DNA of 21,187 bases from Chara braunii (taxonomy: Eukaryota; Streptophyta; Charophyceae; Charales; Characeae), in contig BFEA01000233.1 of the NCBI GenBank assembly GCA_003427395.1, positions 1,058,476 to 1,079,662 on the forward strand. Reading direction: 5' to 3'. Positions 16,117 through 21,187 of this stretch are shown piece by piece. Below the pieces are notes generated by a model, which worked only from the letters and a program-made list of their open reading frames with translations, was not told the DNA's origin and made no database searches. Each line of letters begins with the position of its first letter. Positions within the stretch are counted from its first letter, which is position 1. Both the position numbers and the translations under genes were made by a program.

Positions 16117-17919
16117 TACTTCTTCAGCAAAATCAAGACAAATGCGAGGAACGCTAGCATAGACAAATTGCAAACAGAACAAGGACAGTCTTCCAACCCA
16201 CAACATATACTAGCAGCAGCAGCAACCTTCTTCCAAAACCTATATACCTCAAAAGAACAGGACTACCCTCAACATGAAACCTCACACGCAAGGGCCAAAT
16301 TCTTGACACATTTAGACAAAACAATTTCATCAGAACAGGCAGCGACTATGGACAAGCCGATCACCGAACAAGAGGTCCTTGAAGCCCTGAAATCAATGAA
16401 ACCTAACAAAACACCAGGACTGCATGGACTATCAAAAGAGTTTTGGGTTACATTTTGGCCAGCACTGGGCACAGAATACTTCCAATTCCTGGAAAAAGCA
16501 TGGAATAGAGGCACACTGGGAGAACGTCTAAGCACAAGAGCGGTATCCCTGCTGTACAAGAAAGGTGACCCAACAGATATCAGAAACTATAGGCCAATCT
16601 CCTTGCTCTCAGTAACATACAAAATTCTGGCCAAACTCCTGGCTAATAGAATAAGAACAATAACAAGGAACTGTTCTCACCTTGACCAGACCGGCTTCAT
16701 CCCAGGAAGGTTCATCCTGGACAATGTAATGACCCTCAACGAATCAGTCAGATACATCCAGGATAAAAGAATGAACGCGGCCATACTGTTCTTTGATTTC
16801 GAAAAGGCATGCGACCAAGTCAACTGGAACTTCCTAAGTCAATGCATGGAGAAAATGGGGGTGGGTCCTAACTTCAGAAAATGGGTCCAAGTCCTATACT
16901 CAGAAGCCCATGGAAGAGTACAGGTCAACGACCATCTATCACAACCATATCGAATGACCCGTTCAGTAAGACAGGGCGATCCACTGGCGTCCCCAATCTT
17001 TCTTTTCATTATGGAGGCCATAGCATCCTTTCTAAGGAAAGACCCTTCGATTGAAAGATTGGTAGAGGACAGACAACATCCAATTAGCCTCCCCACCACC
17101 ATCCTATTTGCAGATGACCTGACAGTTCTAATATGGGCATCAAATTCCTCCTTTCAAGCACTTACCCGAGCCATGCAAGCCTTCCAAATAGCGTCAGAGA
17201 TGAAAATTAACTGGCCCAAAACAATCGGATGGTGGCTAACAGACCCGCAAACTGACCCCCCACAAAGCACCCCGGAGGGAATGAGCTGGTCTCGAGGCAA
17301 TGGACCACTTAGATTCTTAGGGGTCCAAGTCTCCAAGCACGGCACCAACCAACTAATGGCACCAGCTATAATGAATAAGATGATAGCAAAATTAGGCAGC
17401 TGGTCCAGTATCTATACCTCAATATTTGGAAGAGCGCTTATCCTCAACGCATCCATTTTCTCAATGATGTGGTACGCAGCCACGATCTGGAGCCCACCCA
17501 AGAAACGGAGAACCCAACTAAGAAGAAGAGCAGCAGCCTACCTGTGGTCAGGGGATCCCTCTAAAATCAACTTCATCTCAAAGGTAGCATGGAAATACGT
17601 CATCCTGAAGAAATCGCAGGGAGGTCTTGGAATCCTGGACCCGGATACGCAAATCAAAGCACTACAAACGAAGTGGATCATCAAAATGATAACCAATAAC
17701 AAGCTACCTTGGAATAAATTGGGGTTACGTAGGATACAACAACTAGCCAGATTCAAAACCCCAGTTAACATGAGCGGACTCTTTTGGCTCATGGCCAAAT
17801 CCTGGACAATGAAAGGCAATACACAGACAAGGGAGCAAGAGGACCTAGAAGAGGAACAAGACCACGATTTTTGGAGACAGCTAATGAAATCTTGGAAGGA
17901 AATCCTCCCTGCAAAATGA
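16117..17919 (+). CDS. LINE ORF2, reverse transcriptase domain
   Basis: A 601-codon open segment carries a complete non-LTR RT. Visible blocks, in order: NKTPGLHGLSKEFW (about 16408), RPISLLSVTYKILAKLL (16591), DQTGFIPGRFILDN (16684), FFDFEKACDQV with the first catalytic D (16795), VRQGDPLASPIF (16966), LFADDLTVL with the catalytic DD at 17113-17118, NWPKTIGWW and LRFLGVQVS. It makes cDNA from the element RNA at the nicked target. No ATG lies at the start because this is an internal part of ORF2 entered through the frameshift near 16116. It ends at TGA 17917-17919, which overlaps an ATG of the next segment. Confidence 0.93.
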   Translation, partial: YFFSKIKTNARNASIDKLQTEQGQSSNPQHILAAAATFFQNLYTSKEQDYPQHETSHARAKFLTHLDKTISSEQAATMDKPITEQEVLEALKSMKPNKTPGLHGLSKEFWVTFWPALGTEYFQFLEKAWNRGTLGERLSTRAVSLLYKKGDPTDIRNYRPISLLSVTYKILAKLLANRIRTITRNCSHLDQTGFIPGRFILDNVMTLNESVRYIQDKRMNAAILFFDFEKACDQVNWNFLSQCMEKMGVGPNFRKWVQVLYSEAHGRVQVNDHLSQPYRMTRSVRQGDPLASPIFLFIMEAIASFLRKDPSIERLVEDRQHPISLPTTILFADDLTVLIWASNSSFQALTRAMQAFQIASEMKINWPKTIGWWLTDPQTDPPQSTPEGMSWSRGNGPLRFLGVQVSKHGTNQLMAPAIMNKMIAKLGSWSSIYTSIFGRALILNASIFSMMWYAATIWSPPKKRRTQLRRRAAAYLWSGDPSKINFISKVAWKYVILKKSQGGLGILDPDTQIKALQTKWIIKMITNNKLPWNKLGLRRIQQLARFKTPVNMSGLFWLMAKSWTMKGNTQTREQEDLEEEQDHDFWRQLMKSWKEILPAK

Positions 17920-19361
17920 GAGAACCAACTACCAAGGAAGAAATCCTCAGGCAACCAATCTTTTGCAACCAGTCCTTAGTAGACGCGCAAGGGAAACCCT
18001 GGACCTTAACTGCAAAGGACACAAAATGGGGCACATGGGTGGAAAAAGGAGTATGGCAAATCAAGCATCTATGGCAGGATACCAATAAGGGATGGAGAAC
18101 GGCTGAGGAAATGAGAGAATGTCTGAAGGGTTGTCACAATCTGCAGGAGAACTTAAACAATATTCTGAGCACAGTCCCAAACAACTGGCTTCAGTTGCTG
18201 AGAGGGACCATCAAGTGGAACCTAGGCGATTGGGCAACAAGAACGGCAGACAACATCCCCACCACAGCATACCGGTTTCGCACGAGGGAAGGACCAAGGA
18301 ATTCTTGGCTAATCTGTGACACGTACACAATCGAAGAACCAGGAACGACCACTAGCCTGTTAAGCCGAAATCCTACAGGAGAAATTGCCTTACGAGAGCC
18401 TACAATAAGGAAAGTAAGAGTAGTAGAAACAGAGGAGCGGCGCATCTTTGAACCACTCCTAAACATAGAGGACCTGGAAATTGACTCAACAGAATGGGCA
18501 TGGAAAACGAAATCAGGCAGACTACAGATCGAAAAACGTGCTAACATCCTGGAATACTCCACCAGATTGGGATACTCACTGAGAATGAGATCCTTCCCAG
18601 TAGCCCAAATCATTAACCAGAGATGGGAAACCCACCTCAACCGGCCACCAAACCAAACTCTCCTCACCTCCTGGAATAGAATATTGGCCATCACTTCGAC
18701 TAAAATAAGAAGCTTCCAATGGCTAGTAGCTCACCGATCTCTCCCAGTGAACGAATGGCTGAATAAAAGAAGGAACGGGCAGTCGAGATCCGCCCTACAG
18801 GAACTCTGCTCTATCTGTCCAGATGGCTTTACAGAAGATATAGAACACTGTCTTTTACTCTGCCTGAAAGCAAAGCAACTCTGGGCTAAGACATCCCACC
18901 TATGGAACTTAATANCTAGCAAGGATCTCCCAACGGATCAANTCACACTCCTACTAGNTCTACACACGCCCAGCACATGGCAAGGTTTCGAGTCCATACT
19001 CTTCCACAGCTTGAGACTCGCAACCTTATGGATGATCTGGAAACGCAGGTGCCAAGAAACAATCGACCACGTCCCCATGGCAGCCCAAGAAGCTTGGGAG
19101 GGAGTGCTGTACCTAGTGGAAATCGAGTATAGAGGCCGCTGGAAGAAAACTCGCAGAAAGATGGCAAACAACATGATAAACAGAGACAGAGTAGTAGAAG
19201 AGTTCGTGAAACACCAGCTAGGAGAAGGAAAGATTGCAATAATAGACCAAGACAGACTGCACTTTGCACAATGGAGGCACAACCACATAGCCCCACCACA
19301 AGAATTAGAAACACCCAGAAGTAGGACCCATCTCACAGGTATGTCGTTGAGGTCAGGATAA
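17916..19361 (+). CDS. LINE ORF2, C-terminal region with CxxC/HxxxxC finger
   Basis: The C-terminal ORF2 region continues in another frame, joined in sense by WKEILPAK | MREPTTKEEIL. It is open to TAA 19359-19361. At about 18712-18905, FQWLVAHRSLPVNEWL, then CSIC (18807-18818), then EHCLLLC with H at 18846 and C at 18861, and QLW form the zf-RVT finger found after plant LINE RTs and thought to help template or target binding. Three undetermined bases lie at 18915, 18942 and 18958. The frame change is probably a one-base loss in the AAAA run at 17913-17916. The ATGA overlap also permits a coupled restart. Confidence 0.85.
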   Translation: MREPTTKEEILRQPIFCNQSLVDAQGKPWTLTAKDTKWGTWVEKGVWQIKHLWQDTNKGWRTAEEMRECLKGCHNLQENLNNILSTVPNNWLQLLRGTIKWNLGDWATRTADNIPTTAYRFRTREGPRNSWLICDTYTIEEPGTTTSLLSRNPTGEIALREPTIRKVRVVETEERRIFEPLLNIEDLEIDSTEWAWKTKSGRLQIEKRANILEYSTRLGYSLRMRSFPVAQIINQRWETHLNRPPNQTLLTSWNRILAITSTKIRSFQWLVAHRSLPVNEWLNKRRNGQSRSALQELCSICPDGFTEDIEHCLLLCLKAKQLWAKTSHLWNLIXSKDLPTDQXTLLLXLHTPSTWQGFESILFHSLRLATLWMIWKRRCQETIDHVPMAAQEAWEGVLYLVEIEYRGRWKKTRRKMANNMINRDRVVEEFVKHQLGEGKIAIIDQDRLHFAQWRHNHIAPPQELETPRSRTHLTGMSLRSG

Positions 19362-20608
19362 AGAGACACTTTCAGCCTACAGCCCGAGAAGAGGATAAAC
19401 CGACAACACCCCCCCCCCCCCATATCCCAGTAAAGTACTCTTGGACATTTAGGATAAAACGCTAATATAGGACGGGTTAATCATGACACCCCACCACTTC
19501 CAAGAACCCTGCAACAACCCGACAAGCCCACAGATCATCGCTCCAGAAGTAAACCCCCACAGCCAATAAGACAGTACAGAAGACACGACCCAAGTCCAAA
19601 TGACCCTGAAACCCATTAACATCAACCGCTAATCACCCAGTATTACAACAGCCAACAACAAGAGCTCACCGTAACCAGCTACCTCCTCACATTCAGAACT
19701 CAACCCTGAAACAGCAAAACACATACCCAACAAACCCACCGACGCCCTCCACCCCTCTACAGCACACCCCACCGATACACTCTACCACCCTCACAGGGTT
19801 ACCCCACGCCTACTTTGCTCCCCATTACCCGTAACACCCTTCCCCCGAGCCTATACCCTTCCCATATACCCCCCCGCTTAAGTAGAAAAGGGATGAGGGT
19901 TTATGGTTTTAGCAGAGGAAGAAAGGAAGCCTCTAAAATATAGATGCCTAAAAGCAGACTAAGGATAAGGAGTACTACAGCACATAGAAGTGCAGGGATA
20001 GGGCCTTAGCTGAGGGCACCGACGAAGGCTGAACTAGCTCTACCAACAATCCACACAGATCTGACAGCCTTACAGCTGAGAGGAAAAGCTAGAATCAACC
20101 CACACAGGCAGCCCGTCAGAAACTATAACAGAAAGCCATAAGTCTGAGAAGCCTTCCAGGTCCAAGATTACGTCATACAGGCTAACTTAGGCAGGGGCGA
20201 AAGGCGATACATCCTGCCTCGGGAAGTAATCAATGCCAGCTTTCGGACCGTCCTACCGTAAGGGGGAGGAGCGTGTGTGAGTACCCATTGTAAAAAAGGG
20301 AATAGGCTGGCCAGGATGCAGGTGGACAAGCCACGAGTCCCAAATTAAAGGAAGGGCACGTTAAGCGAGCAAGGACAGATTAGCCAACAGGGATAGATAT
20401 AAATAGATCAGGCTAACTTAGGCAGGGGTGAAGGGTGGTACATCCTTCCTTTCGGAAGTAATCAATGCCGTCCTTTAGGCCTTCCCACCATAAGGGGGAG
20501 GAGTGTGAGTGAGTGATGTTTGTATCTCTTCCTGACTTGCCGGTGGAAAAGGAACCGGACTGATGCTCCCCAGAATGGAAAAGGAGCCAGAGCCCTAGGG
20601 CTCTGTTT
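19362..20608 (+). other. LINE 3' UTR
   Basis: About 1.25 kb follow the ORF2 stop. The first half (19480-19880) is C/A-rich with very few G, after a C-tract near 19410-19421. The second half is mixed and contains a diverged direct duplication (20178-20282 and 20409-20514), the GAAGTAATCAATG motif twice, and a perfect palindrome just before the tail. No open frame of interest and no clear AATAAA signal is present. Confidence 0.8.
20178..20514 (+). repeat. Direct repeat in LINE 3' UTR, two 105-bp copies
   Basis: Copy one (20178-20282) and copy two (20409-20514) both begin CAGGCTAACTTAGGCAGGGG, continue through TACATCCT, GGAAGTAATCAATGCC and TAAGGGGGAGGAG, and end GTGAGT. They are roughly 80% alike by eye and about 231 bp apart. 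The 126-bp spacer is not repeated. Confidence 0.88.
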
Positions 20609-20637
20609 AAAAAAAAAGAAAAAAAAAGAAAAAAAAA
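20589..20637 (+). terminator. LINE 3' end: palindrome and G-punctuated poly-A tail
   Basis: AGAGCCCTAGGGCTCT (20589-20604) is a perfect 16-bp palindrome. Four bases later the tail begins (20609): nine A, G, nine A, G, ten A, a regular ten-base period. The palindrome could fold as a stem at the RNA 3' end; LINE 3' stem-loops are known to be recognised by the RT in several families. That role is inferred from position only. Confidence 0.75.
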
Positions 20638-20653
20638 AGTGTATCACAAAAAT
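20638..20653 (+). repeat. 3' target-site duplication of the LINE
   Basis: Identical to 9419-9434 and directly adjacent to the poly-A tail, so it marks the right border of the insertion. Confidence 0.9.
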
Positions 20654-21187
20654 ATTGCTTAAACTTTAGATCTGGCATATGACATTTTTATTTGTGTGGC
20701 CCTCCTTCTGATGCCAATGTAGGCACTGTGCCATACTGCTAATAATGGTCAGTACATAAGGGGAAGGAGTGGGAAAGGTGTGGGGTTGGGCTGTCGATGA
20801 ATTTGTCTTCCTTGACCAGTCACTGGGAGGTATTTGACATAAGGAATGCCTGAAGCACCAGTACTGAAGAAGCAAGTACTGGCTAGTGACTGAATCACCT
20901 GTTATTGTTACTATGCAGTAAGCGAAAAACCAGCGCACTATGTGGTAAAAGCAGCAGTATACAACTATGCTCGCCATGGCATTCAGGGTGTAATTAACTG
21001 AGAGAATATATTATTAGTTAAATAAAAGGCCTGGGGGATCGATCGATCTGCAATCAGACTTGCTTTCATTCACACTTTACATGCATGCAAACAGTAGCGC
21101 AGCAAACTGGCGACATGTGCCCACTCAGTACTCAGAGATATGGCAACCCAGATACGAGTTCACTTCCAATGGCTATGGCGATATAGC
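20654..21187. other. Flank to the right of the LINE
   Basis: Before the insertion this followed directly on 9434. No gene is recognised. Nested inverted repeats occur around 20816-20893: CCAGTACT at 20858-20865 pairs with AGTACTGG at 20875-20882, and outside it AGTCACT pairs with AGTGACT. There is a GATCGATCGATC run near 21038 and an A/T-rich stretch at 21005-21026. Confidence 0.4.

Larger units (their letters stand above)
9435..20637 (+). mobile_element. Full-length but mutated LINE, about 11.2 kb
   Basis: The element is bounded by a perfect 15-16-bp direct repeat and ends in a poly-A tail. It contains a 2.5-kb 5' region, an ORF1 with an RRM-like region and CCHC knuckle, an ORF2 with APE-type endonuclease, RT (FADD) and a C-terminal CxxC...HxxxxC finger, and a 1.2-kb 3' UTR. 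This order is that of L1-type plant LINEs, which are usually shorter (roughly 5-8 kb). The excess length lies in the repetitive 5' region, the long ORF1 and the 3' UTR. Coding lesions (TGA 13569, TGA 14844, TAG 15591, frameshift near 16116, frame change near 17915) and five undetermined bases aside, it reads as one insertion. Part of the 5' region is an assembly gap. Confidence 0.88.

Noticed and set aside
18191-18694. Minus-strand frame of 167 codons opposite ORF2
   Set aside because: It lies antisense to the C-terminal region of ORF2, whose finger motif is well supported.

Overview
The window is eukaryotic and consists almost entirely of transposable elements and simple repeats. Evidence for a eukaryote: long (AG)n, (TG)n, (CT)n and (TTA)n arrays, a 264-base assembly gap, a non-LTR retrotransposon (LINE) with a poly-A tail and target-site duplication, and a chromodomain Ty3/Gypsy element. 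The LINE architecture (RRM-like ORF1 with CCHC knuckle, APE endonuclease, FADD reverse transcriptase, C-terminal CxxC/HxxxxC finger) and a TTTAGGG-type motif fit the green lineage. A streptophyte alga such as Chara is my guess from overall flavour, but the sequence alone does not prove it. I found no intact host gene, no rRNA or tRNA gene, no CRISPR array and no bacterial operon.

Layout. 1-3320: microsatellites and several small fold-back structures (hairpins at 1582-1685, 2085-2113, 2303-2346 and 2881-2980), a degenerate open frame of unknown origin (1677-2390), and a 63-bp tandem duplication carrying telo-box motifs. 3320-5700: mostly featureless, apart from a Cys-rich minus-strand frame (3793-4073) behind a good splice-acceptor-like site, which may be an exon. 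5708-9026, minus strand: a decayed Ty3/Gypsy chromovirus pol lacking gag, protease and recognisable LTRs. Its reverse transcriptase (RT), RNase H, integrase, GPY/F and chromodomain are readable only in broken frames. Its chromodomain and one RT segment are each tandemly duplicated, and a 198-bp MITE (8477-8674) with 32-bp terminal inverted repeats and a TTAA target duplication sits inside one RT copy.

9435-20637, plus strand: one very long LINE of about 11.2 kb. Its limits are set by a perfect 16-bp direct repeat (9419-9434 and 20638-20653), the second copy directly abutting a poly-A tail. It has a 2.5-kb 5' region made partly of repeated C-rich monomers, ORF1 (11925-13571, continuing in the same frame to 14846), ORF2 (14847-19361) with endonuclease, RT and finger domains, and a 1.2-kb 3' UTR with an internal direct duplication, a perfect palindrome and a tail with G at every tenth base. 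ORF2 is broken by a TAG at 15591, a frameshift near 16116 and a frame change with an ATGA stop/start overlap at 17916. This copy is therefore probably dead but young enough to keep its ends.

How the parts relate: the Ty3 element is older and more decayed; the MITE and the local duplications came after it; the LINE landed about 0.4 kb upstream of the Ty3 pol remnant, in unrelated sequence. The most useful observations are the exact LINE boundaries, the single-frame ORF1/ORF2 arrangement with no usable ORF2 AUG, and the TTAA MITE whose empty site is preserved in a neighbouring tandem copy.
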